Below are positions 34,433-44,092 of a stretch of 64,000 bases of DNA, one piece after another (position 1 is the stretch's first letter; each line of letters opens with the position of its first letter). Both the position numbers and the translations under genes were made by a program. The stretch comes from Nucisporomicrobium flavum (GTDB taxonomy: Bacteria; Actinomycetota; Actinomycetes; Mycobacteriales; Micromonosporaceae). The notes beneath the pieces are model-generated. The model worked only from the letters and a program-made list of their open reading frames with translations. It was not told the origin of the DNA and made no database searches. The stretch lies in the NCBI RefSeq assembly GCF_016464385.1, contig NZ_JADMLH010000023.1:53152-117151 (forward strand), read 5' to 3'.

Positions 34433-34990
34433 ATGACGACCCAGAGTTTCATCACCTTCATCAGCAACCCCGTCCCCCAGGTCGTCTTCGCGATCTTCCT
34501 CGCGGTCGCGTGGCCTCTGAGCCGGTTCGCCGGCCGGGACAGGCGCAGGCGGATCGTCGCGGCCCTGTTCGTCGCGTCGGCCGGCATGATCGTCGCCCTC
34601 ACCGCCACCCCGAGCTACGCGGACCCGGCCTCGTTCGCGGCGATACCGCCGCATTTCCTCACCCAGCTCGACGAGCCCCGGCTGATCCTGGCGAAGCTGA
34701 TCGCCGCCCCCTCCGACATGGAGCAGATCGCCAACATCGCGCTCTACGTCCCGCTCGGCGTTTTCGGCCGGCTGCTGCTGCGCAGCACGACCCGGGCGAC
34801 GCTGGCCGGCTTCCTCCTGGTCTTCACCATCGAGACGATTCAGTACGCCATCCCGGGGCGGGCCGGCTCGATCACGGACATCCGCAACAACGTGCTGGGT
34901 ACGTTCCTCGCCGCCGTCGCCACCGCGGCGGTGGTCTACCTGTCCAGGGACGACGCGGAACGGCGGTCACCGGTGGGGCAACCCCGGTGA
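34433..34990 (+). CDS. VanZ-family membrane protein
   Basis: 185 aa, about five membrane segments. The VanZ signature is clear: NIALYVPLGVFGRLLL, FTIETIQYAIPGRAGSITD and IRNNVLGTFLAAV. VanZ proteins are found with teicoplanin resistance but also widely next to polysaccharide loci. Here it borders the surface polysaccharide cluster, so a cell-envelope role fits. Confidence 0.82.
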   Translation: MTTQSFITFISNPVPQVVFAIFLAVAWPLSRFAGRDRRRRIVAALFVASAGMIVALTATPSYADPASFAAIPPHFLTQLDEPRLILAKLIAAPSDMEQIANIALYVPLGVFGRLLLRSTTRATLAGFLLVFTIETIQYAIPGRAGSITDIRNNVLGTFLAAVATAAVVYLSRDDAERRSPVGQPR

Positions 34991-35009
34991 CCGCCGCCTG
35001 CGTTCCTCG

Positions 35010-36344
35010 TCAGAGCACGGCGCGGTGCGCCACCTCGTTCAGCCGGTAGGTGGCGTCGAGCACGACCGGCGCATCCACCAGCCACGCGTGGTCCACGCCG
35101 GGGTGCAGGGTGTGCACCAGCACGGCGTCCCACTCCGCCGGGTCGGTGACCCGGACCGACGACATGCGACCGCCCCGGACCAGGATCGAGTCCACCAGGT
35201 CGTCGGTGAACGAGACCGACGCGCCGGCGTCCCGCATCCGGTCGATGATCTCCAGGGCCGGTGACTCCCGGACGTCGGCGACGCCCGGCTTGTACGACAC
35301 CCCGACGACCAGGACCTTGGCCTTGCCGAGCGCCTTGCCGTCGGCCGCCAGGACTTCCACGAGACGCTGCACCACCCTGCTCGGGCGGGCCGCGACCTGC
35401 GTCATCGCGGTCTCGATGAGCGGGGAGCTGACGCGGTCGCCCCGCAGCTGCCACAGCAGGTAGTGCGGGTCGCACGGGATGCAGTGCCCGCCGACGCCCG
35501 GCCCCGGGTAGAACGGCATGAAGCCGTACGGCTTGGTCGCCGCCGCGTCGATGACCTCGGTGATGTCCAATCCCATCCCCCGGCTGATGTCGGCGAACTC
35601 GTTCGCCATCGAGATGTTGACGGTCCGGAACGTGTTCTCGTAGAGCTTGGTCAGCTCGGCCGCCTCGACGCTGCTGACCGGGTGCACGTAGCTCGCACAG
35701 CCCTCGAGCAGGTCGGTGGTACGGCGCACGCACTCCGCGGTCACCCCGCCGACGACCCGCGGGACCTGCTTCTGCACGTGCCGCTCGTTGCCCGGGTCGA
35801 TGCGCTCGGGCGCGAACGAGACGAACACGTCCCTGCCCGGTTCGAGGCCGCGCTCCCGCAGCGGCTCGACCAGGAAGTCCCGGGTGCAGCCGACGTACGT
35901 GGTGGAGGTGAGCACGAGCGTCTGACCGGGCACGGCGTGCTTGACCACGCTGCGGCAGGCCGCGCGCAGCGCCTCGAGGTCCGGGGCCAGGTGGTGGTCG
36001 ATCGGCGTCGGTACGCACACGAGCACGACCCGCGCCGTGGCGCTCTCCGCCGGCTCGGTGGTCATGCGGAACCCGTCCCCGTCGTCCAGCGCGTCGAGCA
36101 GCCGGGCCCGGTCCGAGTCCAGCAGGTCCGCGGAGCCCGCACGGATCTCGGCGATCCGCTCCGAGCTGATCTCCATGCCGACGACGCGCTGCCCGGCCGC
36201 CCGCAGGGCGAGTGCGGTGGGCAGACCCACGTACCCGAGACCGACGACCGCCACGTCGTACCGGAAGGGGTTGGTCCGGGCGGGGCGCTGGATCGGCATC
36301 TCGAGACGCGACAACCGGGGCAGCGCTGCTTCTCCGACCTTCAC
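35010..36344 (-). CDS. UDP-hexose/UDP-HexNAc 6-dehydrogenase
   Basis: About 444 aa. NAD domain: DVAVVGLGYVGLPTALAL. The middle has APERIDPGNERH, KLYENTFRTVNISMANEFAD and the catalytic Cys in GPGVGGHCIPCDPHYL. The C-terminal domain has LVVGVSYKPGVADVRESPAL. The SFAPERIDPGN and GGHCIPCDP forms are nearer the WbpA/WecC type (HexNAc uronates) than Ugd. GTG 36344 has GGAG 11 bases upstream; TTG 36353 is the alternative. In an operon after the PglF/CapD gene. Confidence 0.85.
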   Translation of the reverse strand: MKVGEAALPRLSRLEMPIQRPARTNPFRYDVAVVGLGYVGLPTALALRAAGQRVVGMEISSERIAEIRAGSADLLDSDRARLLDALDDGDGFRMTTEPAESATARVVLVCVPTPIDHHLAPDLEALRAACRSVVKHAVPGQTLVLTSTTYVGCTRDFLVEPLRERGLEPGRDVFVSFAPERIDPGNERHVQKQVPRVVGGVTAECVRRTTDLLEGCASYVHPVSSVEAAELTKLYENTFRTVNISMANEFADISRGMGLDITEVIDAAATKPYGFMPFYPGPGVGGHCIPCDPHYLLWQLRGDRVSSPLIETAMTQVAARPSRVVQRLVEVLAADGKALGKAKVLVVGVSYKPGVADVRESPALEIIDRMRDAGASVSFTDDLVDSILVRGGRMSSVRVTDPAEWDAVLVHTLHPGVDHAWLVDAPVVLDATYRLNEVAHRAVL

Positions 36345-36371
36345 AGTGATCAAATCTCCGTATCAGAGGGC

Positions 36372-38264
36372 TCAGACGGCGTGCGGGGCACGCAGGTCGA
36401 TGGGTCCGGGCTGACGTCCGATGTGGGCGGCCGCCGCGGCAACGGGCTCGCGGGCCTCGCACAGGCTCGCCAGTTCCTTGGTGATCTGCTCCGGCTCCGC
36501 GTAGGGAGCGAGAATCTTGGTCTCGTACGGGTTCAGCGCCGGCACCTCGACGTGCGAGATGAGCGGGTGCAGCGGCCGTACGTCCTTCTCGCCCTCGCCG
36601 AACAGGTCCTCGTGCAGCTTCTCGCCGGGCCGCAGGCCGGTGTAGACGATCTCGACCGGCCGGTCCGACTGCTCGGCGAGCTGCCGGGCAACCTGCGCGA
36701 TCTTCACCGGCTGCCCCATCTCCAGCACCAGCGCCTCACCGTCGCGCCCGATCGCGGCCGCCTGGATGACAAGCTGCACCGCCTCCTGGACGGTCATGAA
36801 GTACCGCGTCACCTCGGGGTCCGTGACGGTCACCGGCTCACCCGCGGCGATCTGCGCGGCGAAGGCCGTCAGCACCGAACCGCGGCTGCCCAGCACGTTG
36901 CCGAACCGCACGCTGAGGTAGGTGCCCGAGCCGGTCGTGGCGGCGTGCGCGGTCAGCCGCTCGGTGATCCGCTTCGAGAAGCCGAGCACGCTCGTCGGGT
37001 TCGCGGCCTTGTCCGTCGAGATGTTCACGAACCGCTCGACGCCGGCGGCGGCGCACGCCTCGAGCACGGTCTGCGTACCCCAGACGTTGCTCTTCACGGC
37101 CTCGCCGGGGTGGTTCTCCAGCAGCGACAGATGCTTGAGCGCGGCCGCGTGGAACACCACCTGCGGGCGGCGCTCGGCGAAAATCGCCGCGATACCTTCG
37201 GCATCACGCAGGTCGGCGAGGACCAGCTCCGGACTGTCGAGCAATGCACGCCCGTGAATAGACAGCTGTACGGCATGCAGCGCCGACTCGTCCCGGTCCA
37301 GCATCATCAGCTCGGCCGGCCCGAACCGGTGCAGCTGCCGGCACAGCTCGGACCCGATCGACCCGCCGGCCCCGGTGACCAGCACCCGCTTGCCCTTGAG
37401 GTACCCGGCGATGGCGTCCAGGTCGGTGTCGACCTGGTGCCGGCCGAGCAGGTCGGCGATGTTCACGTCCCGAACGTCGGAGGCGCTGACCGTGCCGTCG
37501 AGCAGCTCACTGAACGAGGGCACGACCTTGAAGGCCGCGCCGGCATCGAGCGTCCGGCGCCGGATGTCGCGGATCACGGCGGCGTCCACGTTGGCCACGG
37601 CGAAGATCAGCGTCTTCGCGCCGGTCGCCGCCAGGGCCGCGTCGATCTCGTTCCGGCTTCCCTTCACCGGGATGCCGTTCACCCGCAAGTGCCGCTTGCG
37701 CGGGTCGTCGTCGATCAGGCCCACGGGTACGTACTGGCTGTGCGGATCCTGCATCAGCGAGCGGAGCAGGCGCTGGCCGGCCGTACCGGCACCGAACAGC
37801 AGCACCGGGGTGGCCTGCTGCGCGTCCGGCCGCAGCCCCCGCTCGTGCTGCAACCGCCGTACATATCGCATGGCGAACATGACGACCAGCGCGACCGGAC
37901 CGCCGACCAGCGCGACGCTCAGCGGCAGCGGACGCTGCGGCATGGCCAGGTCGGCGGCGAAGAGCAGAAGCGCGACCATGAGCACCGTCATGGAAACGGC
38001 TCGGACTTCCTCGAAGGTGCCGAAGCCGTACCGGCCGCGGTAGAGGAACTGCTGGTGGCCGATGACCGTGTGCAGCAGCACCGCCGCCGCCACGGCGACG
38101 CCGGTCGCGGCCATGGGCGCGGCGGTCAGCTCACCGTCGAAGCGGGCGAGGATCGCCGCGAGCAGGCCGAAGGCCCACGCTCCGGCGTCCACCAGCCACG
38201 GACCGAGGACTCGGGTGCGTGGTGCCGGGTGTTCAGACTGCCGAATCCGCGTTGCGAATGACAT
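36372..38264 (-). CDS. CapD/PglF-type membrane UDP-GlcNAc 4,6-dehydratase
   Basis: 630 aa. Four N-terminal membrane helices, then a CoA-binding-like Rossmann domain (VLLFGAGTAGQRLLRSL), then an extended SDR (from about 300): VLVTGAGGSIGSELCRQL, FHAAALKHLSLLENHP, NISTDKAANPTSVLGFSKR. This is the FlaA1/PglF/WbpM architecture that makes UDP-4-keto-6-deoxy-GlcNAc. It would feed the PglE- and PglD-like enzymes encoded at 52.9-55.3 kb. GAGG precedes the ATG. Upstream, 38265-38521 contains its promoter region. Confidence 0.87.
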   Translation of the reverse strand: MSFATRIRQSEHPAPRTRVLGPWLVDAGAWAFGLLAAILARFDGELTAAPMAATGVAVAAAVLLHTVIGHQQFLYRGRYGFGTFEEVRAVSMTVLMVALLLFAADLAMPQRPLPLSVALVGGPVALVVMFAMRYVRRLQHERGLRPDAQQATPVLLFGAGTAGQRLLRSLMQDPHSQYVPVGLIDDDPRKRHLRVNGIPVKGSRNEIDAALAATGAKTLIFAVANVDAAVIRDIRRRTLDAGAAFKVVPSFSELLDGTVSASDVRDVNIADLLGRHQVDTDLDAIAGYLKGKRVLVTGAGGSIGSELCRQLHRFGPAELMMLDRDESALHAVQLSIHGRALLDSPELVLADLRDAEGIAAIFAERRPQVVFHAAALKHLSLLENHPGEAVKSNVWGTQTVLEACAAAGVERFVNISTDKAANPTSVLGFSKRITERLTAHAATTGSGTYLSVRFGNVLGSRGSVLTAFAAQIAAGEPVTVTDPEVTRYFMTVQEAVQLVIQAAAIGRDGEALVLEMGQPVKIAQVARQLAEQSDRPVEIVYTGLRPGEKLHEDLFGEGEKDVRPLHPLISHVEVPALNPYETKILAPYAEPEQITKELASLCEAREPVAAAAAHIGRQPGPIDLRAPHAV

Positions 38265-38470
38265 ACGGCCTCTTCAGAGAAGTTTTCGACTTTCGACGGG
38301 ACTCCGCACCGCTGACGAACATGAAAAGCGGACGGGCGTTTCTCGAGGTCCGGTGCGAGGCGACCGATCCGATAGAGACAACGCGCGTGGACGGCTCGGA
38401 CATATGCGCAGATCGGCCGGGACACGGTGACCGTCCGGCGGATACGGATTAGTCCTTGAGCGTGAATGGC

Positions 38471-38503
38471 AAATGCCTCGCCGCGCGACGCGGCGAGGCA
38501 TTT
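38471..38503 (-). terminator. Rho-independent-type terminator after the DUF4012 gene
   Basis: A perfect 15-bp stem AAATGCCTCGCCGCG with a CGA loop on the plus strand, 19 bases past the DUF4012 stop. The A/T-rich ends of the stem are the only T-tract. Confidence 0.75.
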
Positions 38504-38521
38504 CATCAACGCTTTCCCATG

Positions 38522-40432
38522 CTAGGAGCAGGCAACTCCCGGCTGCACGGACGCCTGCCACGGACGGACGCCGGGCGTGGTCCAGAGCTCCGGACGCACC
38601 GCATCGCCGTCCTCCGGTGCGGCCCCGGGCTGAATCGTCACGTCGTACGTCTTCGTAGTGCCGGGCGGCAGTTCCACGGTGAACACGGCGACGACCCGGT
38701 CGCGTTCCAGGCCGGTGCCGAACGGCACCTCCTTGCCGTCCGAGGTCGCCTCGACGACGCCACCACCCGTAGGGCTGAAGATCATCACGTTCGTCCGGGA
38801 GGTGTACTTGTCCCCCGTAAGAGCAAGCCCCGTCACGTAATCCGGCAGGTTCGCCGTCGGCGCGGTCGACCCGAGGGTCAGCTTGAGATGGAACTCGCGG
38901 CCGCCCTCCTCGTCGCAATCCCCGACCGACAGCTCGGCCGCGTGCGAGAGGTAGTAGTCCAGCTTCGCGCCGGTGCCGTCGTTGAGGAAAACCCCGACCG
39001 TCGGCCGGCTTGCCTGATCGGTGGGCAGGCGACCTTCCAGCACGGTCCCGGTCAGGGCGGTCTCCTCGGCCTGGTCGGCCGACCACATCAGCAGGCGGCG
39101 CTCACCAGCGGCCCGCGCCAACTGCGTGACCATGCCCTTGGCGTCACCCTGCCCCTTGATCAGGGCCTCAAAGGTCGCCCGAGCCGCCTTGGCGAAGTAC
39201 TTGTCCTGGTCGGCCGGGTTCGGATATTTCGCGTACGCCTCCGACAGCAGCACCCGCACCGCGTTGTCCGCCGTGAGCGGCTCCCCCTCGGGCATCTTCA
39301 CCGCGCCGGTCGCCTTGAGCAGGTACGACAGCGCCACGGGATCGGTGGCGAGTACGCCGTCGACGGTGACGCCGGACCGCTTGCGGTACATCGCCCGCAT
39401 GAGCCCGGCCGCGGTCGGGAAGTCCGGCGTGAGGTTCACGTCGGCCGGGAAGACCGCCGGCCGGTCGGTGTAGAGCGCGGTCAGGTCCGGCTCCAGCTGC
39501 TGCACCGGCGGGTCGAACACCTTGAGGTCGCTGGCCGCCGTGCCCTGGTCGGTAATAGTGACGGCACCGCCGTCGGCATGCACGACGATGTACGCACCCG
39601 GCATGCCACCGGTCGCCCGGATCTCCGCGTTGTTCTGAAACAGCACCAGGTAGTTCCGCGGCCCCTGGGCCCCCAGCATCCGCGGCAGGAGACGCGCGGC
39701 ACGATCCGCCGTGGAGACCAGCTGGTCGGCCTTGGCCAACCCATCGGACAATTGCCCGACCGCCGCGCCCACCTGGTCCATCAGCCCGTCGGAGTCGATG
39801 CCGTCCACCTCGGCCCGAGCGTGCTTGATGACCGTCAGCCCGGACGCGATCTTCGGCGCGGCGGTGGACAGCGACGCCAGGTCGACCCGCCCGTCGCGCG
39901 GTGCCAACACCTTCGGGTCCAGCCCGGACGCCACGTCGAGAAGCGCCGGCAGGCCGTCGACGGCAAGGTCATCCAAGACCTTCGCCACCGTACGCACAGC
40001 AGTCAGATCATCCCCGAGCAGCGGCGTCTTCCCTGCGATCGACCACCCGAACCCGTCGGTCTCGTCCCGCGCCGCCTTCGTCTCCAGCTGAAGAGCAGCC
40101 AACGTGCCCTTCGCCGCGCTCACCTCGCCCGCCCGGATCTGCTGCTGCATCTGCACGAACAGCCCGGCGGCGGTCTGCAGGTGACCCTTCGCCCGCACCC
40201 CTTGAATGCCGACCCAGCCGACACCGAGGGCCAGCACGACGACCAGCCCGGCCGCGGTCAAAATGATCGCCTTGCGCCGGCCCGGACGCCGCTGCTTCGG
40301 CCGAGGCGCGGTCGCACCGTCGGACGCCCGCCGCACTTTCTTGAATTCAATGTGCGACTCGGCCTCGGGCGGCGGCGTGAAGGAGTACCGATCCGGACCG
40401 CTCGGCGGCGATGACTGATCTTCGTTGGGCAC
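38522..40432 (-). CDS. DUF4012 membrane-anchored protein
   Basis: 636 aa, GTG start with GAGGA upstream. A Pro-rich cytoplasmic N-terminus, one helix (about 54-74, IILTAAGLVVVLALGVG) and a large exterior domain. YLVLFQNNAEIRATGGMPGAY is the hallmark of DUF4012, with GVLATDPVALSYLLKATG and KYFAKAARATFEAL also typical. Such proteins accompany exopolysaccharide loci in actinomycetes and resemble LytR-CpsA-Psr accessory proteins, but their action is unknown. Divergent from the capE operon. Confidence 0.85.
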   Translation of the reverse strand: MPNEDQSSPPSGPDRYSFTPPPEAESHIEFKKVRRASDGATAPRPKQRRPGRRKAIILTAAGLVVVLALGVGWVGIQGVRAKGHLQTAAGLFVQMQQQIRAGEVSAAKGTLAALQLETKAARDETDGFGWSIAGKTPLLGDDLTAVRTVAKVLDDLAVDGLPALLDVASGLDPKVLAPRDGRVDLASLSTAAPKIASGLTVIKHARAEVDGIDSDGLMDQVGAAVGQLSDGLAKADQLVSTADRAARLLPRMLGAQGPRNYLVLFQNNAEIRATGGMPGAYIVVHADGGAVTITDQGTAASDLKVFDPPVQQLEPDLTALYTDRPAVFPADVNLTPDFPTAAGLMRAMYRKRSGVTVDGVLATDPVALSYLLKATGAVKMPEGEPLTADNAVRVLLSEAYAKYPNPADQDKYFAKAARATFEALIKGQGDAKGMVTQLARAAGERRLLMWSADQAEETALTGTVLEGRLPTDQASRPTVGVFLNDGTGAKLDYYLSHAAELSVGDCDEEGGREFHLKLTLGSTAPTANLPDYVTGLALTGDKYTSRTNVMIFSPTGGGVVEATSDGKEVPFGTGLERDRVVAVFTVELPPGTTKTYDVTIQPGAAPEDGDAVRPELWTTPGVRPWQASVQPGVACS

Positions 40433-40719
40433 GCGAAAGATTCCTCAAGAAAAAAGTGAAGCGCCGACAGGCGGTCGCAGACTGATTAACGAGCCGAAAA
40501 TTCCCGACGCAAGCAATCACCGCCGGGAGTGTCCGAACTTCGGCCATCCCTGACTAACGGAACACCGGGTCCGGGGGTGTTCGGCTTACCCCCTTGTAGT
40601 GAATTCCAGGCCAACGCCCAAGACGGCCGAATCCTTCGTGCGCAGTCCGACACCCGGGTGCGGACCCGTCGTTGACCCCGGGTGAATCGATCGTCTCTCA
40701 GCGATGCTCGGAGGACCCT
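40433..40719. promoter_or_regulatory. Divergent promoter region, DUF4012 / capE operon
   Basis: 287 bases between divergent genes. It holds the Shine-Dalgarno of both (GAGGA for DUF4012, GGAGG for capE) and AT-rich patches around 40440-40500 suited to promoters. No clear -35/-10 pair or large repeat stands out. Confidence 0.4.
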
Positions 40720-41769
40720 TTGCTGCCCTCGCTCAAGGACCAACACTTTCTGATCACCGGCGGCACCGGGTCGTTCGGCCAGACCATGGTGGCCCGTCTG
40801 CTCGCCGCCGGTGCGGCCGAAGTGCGGGTCTTCAGCAGGGACGAGGCGAAACAGGACGACCTCCGCCGCCGGCTCCGCGACGACCGGGTGCGGTTCTACG
40901 TCGGTGACGTCCGCGACCTGGAGTCGGTCACCAAGGCGGCTCGCGGCGTGCAGTACGTCTTCCACGCAGCCGCCCTCAAGCAGGTGCCGTCCTGCGAGTT
41001 CTTCCCGCTCGAGGCGGTCAAGACGAACGTGCTCGGCAGCGCCAACGTCATCGAGGCCTGCGAGCGGAACGGCGTCACCTCGGCGGTCTTCCTCAGCACC
41101 GACAAGGCCGTGCAGCCCATCAACGCCATGGGCATCAGCAAGGCGTTGATGGAGAAGGTGGCCCAGGCCCACGCCCGCAACAACCCCAACGGCGCCACCA
41201 ACGTCTCCTGCGTGCGTTACGGAAACGTCATGTACTCCCGCGGATCGGTGATCCCGCTCTTCATCGAGCAGATCCGCGCCGGCCAGCCGATCACGGTCAC
41301 CGAGCCGAAGATGACCCGCTTCCTCATGTCGCTGGCCGAATCGGTGGACCTCGTCGAGCACGCGTTCACCCACGCCACCCCGGGCGACATCTTCATCCGC
41401 AAGGCGGCCGCCTCGACCATCGCGGACCTCGGCGAAGCCCTCTGCAACCTGTTCGGCGTCCCGTTCAAGATGAACATCCTCGGCGTCCGCCACGGCGAGA
41501 AAATGGCGGAGACCCTGGCCAGCCGCGAGGAGCTCGAGCACGCCCAGGACTTCGGCGATTTCTTCCGCGTACCCCTCGACACCCGCGACCTCAACTACGC
41601 CCTCTACTTCGAGGAGGGCGACGTCGAGCGGGAGCAGGTCTTCGACTTCAACTCGTCCAACGCGCCCCGCCTGACCGTGCCGGAGATCGAGTCCGTACTG
41701 CTCGGCCTCCCCGAGGTCCGCGCCCAGCTGGCCGCCGCCGACCGCCTCCCGGAATCGGTGACGGCATGA
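40720..41769 (+). CDS. capE: UDP-GlcNAc 4,6-dehydratase/5-epimerase (CapE/FnlA type)
   Basis: 349 aa. Cofactor loop FLITGGTGSFGQTMVARLL, HAAALKQVPSCEFFPLEA, active-site STDKAVQPINAMGISKAL. These match the soluble CapE/FnlA enzymes that begin the UDP-L-FucNAc route by inverting dehydration of UDP-GlcNAc. TTG at 40720 is preferred because GGAGG lies 5 bases before it; TTG 40672 would be longer without support. First gene of the plus-strand operon; coupled to capF by ATGA. Confidence 0.87.
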   Translation: MLPSLKDQHFLITGGTGSFGQTMVARLLAAGAAEVRVFSRDEAKQDDLRRRLRDDRVRFYVGDVRDLESVTKAARGVQYVFHAAALKQVPSCEFFPLEAVKTNVLGSANVIEACERNGVTSAVFLSTDKAVQPINAMGISKALMEKVAQAHARNNPNGATNVSCVRYGNVMYSRGSVIPLFIEQIRAGQPITVTEPKMTRFLMSLAESVDLVEHAFTHATPGDIFIRKAAASTIADLGEALCNLFGVPFKMNILGVRHGEKMAETLASREELEHAQDFGDFFRVPLDTRDLNYALYFEEGDVEREQVFDFNSSNAPRLTVPEIESVLLGLPEVRAQLAAADRLPESVTA

Positions 41770-42851
41770 CCGCATCCCTCGTCCTGACCGGCGCGGGCGG
41801 CTTCCTGGGCTGGCACGTCCGCGTCCTCGCCCGCAGCCTCGGCCTGCCGGAACCGACCACCATCGACCGGTCGACGCTCGCCAGCCCGGCCCGCCTCGCG
41901 GACGCCCTCGACGGCACCGACCGCGTAATCCACATCGCCGGCATCAACCGCGGCGAACCCGACGAGGTCGCCGCGGGCAACATCGAGCTGTCCCGCCAGC
42001 TCTGCGCCGGACTCCGGGCCTGCAGCACCCCACCAAAGGCGGTGGTGTTCGCCAACTCCATCCAGGCCGGCAACAACACGCCGTACGGTGACGGCAAGGC
42101 AGCCGCAGCGGTCCTGCTCTCCGAGACCACCCGCTGGCTCGGCTCGGACTTCGTCGACGTGCTGCTGCCCAACCTCTTCGGCGAACACGGCCGCCCCCAC
42201 TACAACTCGGTCGTCGCCACCTTCTGCCGCGTCCTGGCTGACGGCGGGACGCCGCAAGTCAGCGGCGACCGAGAGCTCGACCTGCTGCACGCCACGGACG
42301 CGGCCGCGATCCTGCTGGGCACGACCGACGATCAGCCGACGGTGCGCCGCACCGTCCGGCAGCTGGCCGACCAGCTGGGTCGCTTCGCCTCGACCTACCG
42401 GACCGCCGAGATCCCCGAGCTCGCGGACCGCTTCGACGTACGCCTCTTCAACACGTACCGATCCCACCTCGCGCCGGCGCCGTACGGCCTCACCCGTCAC
42501 GCGGACGCCCGGGGCAGCCTCGTCGAGACGGTCAAGGTGCACGGCGGTGGCGGCCAGACCTTCTGCTCGTCGACCGTGCCGGGCGTCACCCGCGGCCAGC
42601 ACTTCCACTTGGCGAAGGTCGAACGCTTCGTCGTCGTGCGCGGCGAGGCGGAGATCTGCCTGCGACGGGTCCTGCACGATGACGTGCTGCGCTTCCGAGT
42701 CTCCGGCAAGGAGCCGGCGGTGGTCGACATGCCGACCATGTGGGCCCACAACATCACCAACGTCGGCGACGGCGAGCTGACCACGCTGTTCTGGTCGAAC
42801 GACCTCTTCGACCCGGCCAACCCGGACACGTACGCGGAGCCGGTCGAATGA
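41766..42851 (+). CDS. capF: Bifunctional reductase/epimerase with cupin (CapF/FnlB type)
   Basis: 361 aa. N-terminal SDR domain: LVLTGAGGFLGWHVRVLA, GNNTPYGDGKAAAAVLL with YxxxK. C-terminal cupin (from about 240): GSLVETVKVHGGGGQTF, TRGQHFHLAKVERFVVV. This two-domain design is specific to CapF, which turns the CapE product into UDP-6-deoxy-TalNAc. ATGA overlaps on both sides. Confidence 0.87.
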   Translation: MTASLVLTGAGGFLGWHVRVLARSLGLPEPTTIDRSTLASPARLADALDGTDRVIHIAGINRGEPDEVAAGNIELSRQLCAGLRACSTPPKAVVFANSIQAGNNTPYGDGKAAAAVLLSETTRWLGSDFVDVLLPNLFGEHGRPHYNSVVATFCRVLADGGTPQVSGDRELDLLHATDAAAILLGTTDDQPTVRRTVRQLADQLGRFASTYRTAEIPELADRFDVRLFNTYRSHLAPAPYGLTRHADARGSLVETVKVHGGGGQTFCSSTVPGVTRGQHFHLAKVERFVVVRGEAEICLRRVLHDDVLRFRVSGKEPAVVDMPTMWAHNITNVGDGELTTLFWSNDLFDPANPDTYAEPVE

Positions 42852-44092
42852 AGATCGGCATCGTCTCCCAGTGGTACGCCCCCGAACCGGTCGTCATCCC
42901 GGGCAATCTCGCCGAGGACCTGGTCGCCCGAGGTCACGAGGTCCGCGTTCTCACTGGCTTCCCGAACTATCCGGACGGCAAGATCTACCCCGGTTACCGA
43001 CAGCGCTGGAACGAGCGGTCGCACGAGGCCGGCGTGGCCATCCGGCGCGTACCGCTTTACGCGAACCACGACTCGTCCGGCCTCCGCCGGGCGGCCAACT
43101 ACCTTTCCTATGCGGCGACAAGCTCGGCGGCCATGCGTTTCCTCGGCGACGCCGACGTCGTCTACGTCTACCTGACGCCGGCGACCGTCTTCGCCGCGCC
43201 CGCCCTGCTGAAGGCCCTGCGCGGAATCCCGACGGTCATCCACGTGCAGGACATCTGGCCGGAGTCGGTCACCTCGTCCTCGATGGCGCCGTCCGGCCCG
43301 GTCGGCCGTACGGTCGAACGCACCCTCCACACCGTCATGCGTCGCATCTACCGCGCGGCGTCCGGCGTTGCGGTGATCGCCCCGACCATGCGCGAGATGG
43401 TCGTCGACCGCGGAGCAGATCCGGCCACCACCCGGGTCATCCTCAACTGGGCCGACGAGAGCCTGTTCCACCCGGTCGCCGCGACGCCCGCCGCGCGGCA
43501 GGACATCGGCTATCGCGACCGTTGCACGATCATGTACTCGGGCACCATGGGCCCGTTCCAGAACATCGAAGGGGCCGTACGAGCAGCGGCCAGCCTCTCC
43601 GCCAGCGGCGAGATCGACCTGGTCCTGGCCGGCTCCGGCACCGAGGAACAGGCGGCCCGCGACCTCGCCACCGAGCTGCGAGCGGACAACATCCGCTTCC
43701 TCGGCCGCCGCCCGATCGCCGACATGGCAGCCCTCTACGGAGCCGCAGACTTCCAGCTCGTCAGCCTCCGCAATCTGCCGATCTTCCAGGGCACGATCCC
43801 GTCGAAACTCCAGTCAGCGTTGGCCTGCGGCTCGCCCGTCGTGGTCTCCGTACCCGGGGACTGCGCATCGTTCGTGGAGACCAACGGCGTCGGTCTCGCC
43901 TGCCCGCCGGACGACTGGCGGCTCCTCGCGGACCGCTTCCGCCAGGCCGCAAAGCTCCCCGCCGACGAGCGCGCCCAGATGGCCCGTCGCGCCCGCACGG
44001 TCTACCAGACCCGGATGTCCCGCCAAGCCGGCATCGACCAGCTCGAAGAAATGCTGACCGAGGCCGCCGCAACCGGAAAGCGAAAGCCATGA
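42848..44092 (+). CDS. wbuB: GT4 glycosyltransferase, WbuB-like (L-FucNAc transferase)
   Basis: 414 aa. GT-B fold, IVSQWYAPEPVVIPGNLAED at the start, VIHVQDIWPESV in the middle, IMYSGTMGPFQNIEGAV and the donor-site segment LPIFQGTIPSKLQSALACG. WbuB-type enzymes with the WP-E and QD motifs transfer L-FucNAc, which is the sugar made by the flanking capE, capF and capG genes. Coupled by ATGA both sides. Confidence 0.82.
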   Translation: MKIGIVSQWYAPEPVVIPGNLAEDLVARGHEVRVLTGFPNYPDGKIYPGYRQRWNERSHEAGVAIRRVPLYANHDSSGLRRAANYLSYAATSSAAMRFLGDADVVYVYLTPATVFAAPALLKALRGIPTVIHVQDIWPESVTSSSMAPSGPVGRTVERTLHTVMRRIYRAASGVAVIAPTMREMVVDRGADPATTRVILNWADESLFHPVAATPAARQDIGYRDRCTIMYSGTMGPFQNIEGAVRAAASLSASGEIDLVLAGSGTEEQAARDLATELRADNIRFLGRRPIADMAALYGAADFQLVSLRNLPIFQGTIPSKLQSALACGSPVVVSVPGDCASFVETNGVGLACPPDDWRLLADRFRQAAKLPADERAQMARRARTVYQTRMSRQAGIDQLEEMLTEAAATGKRKP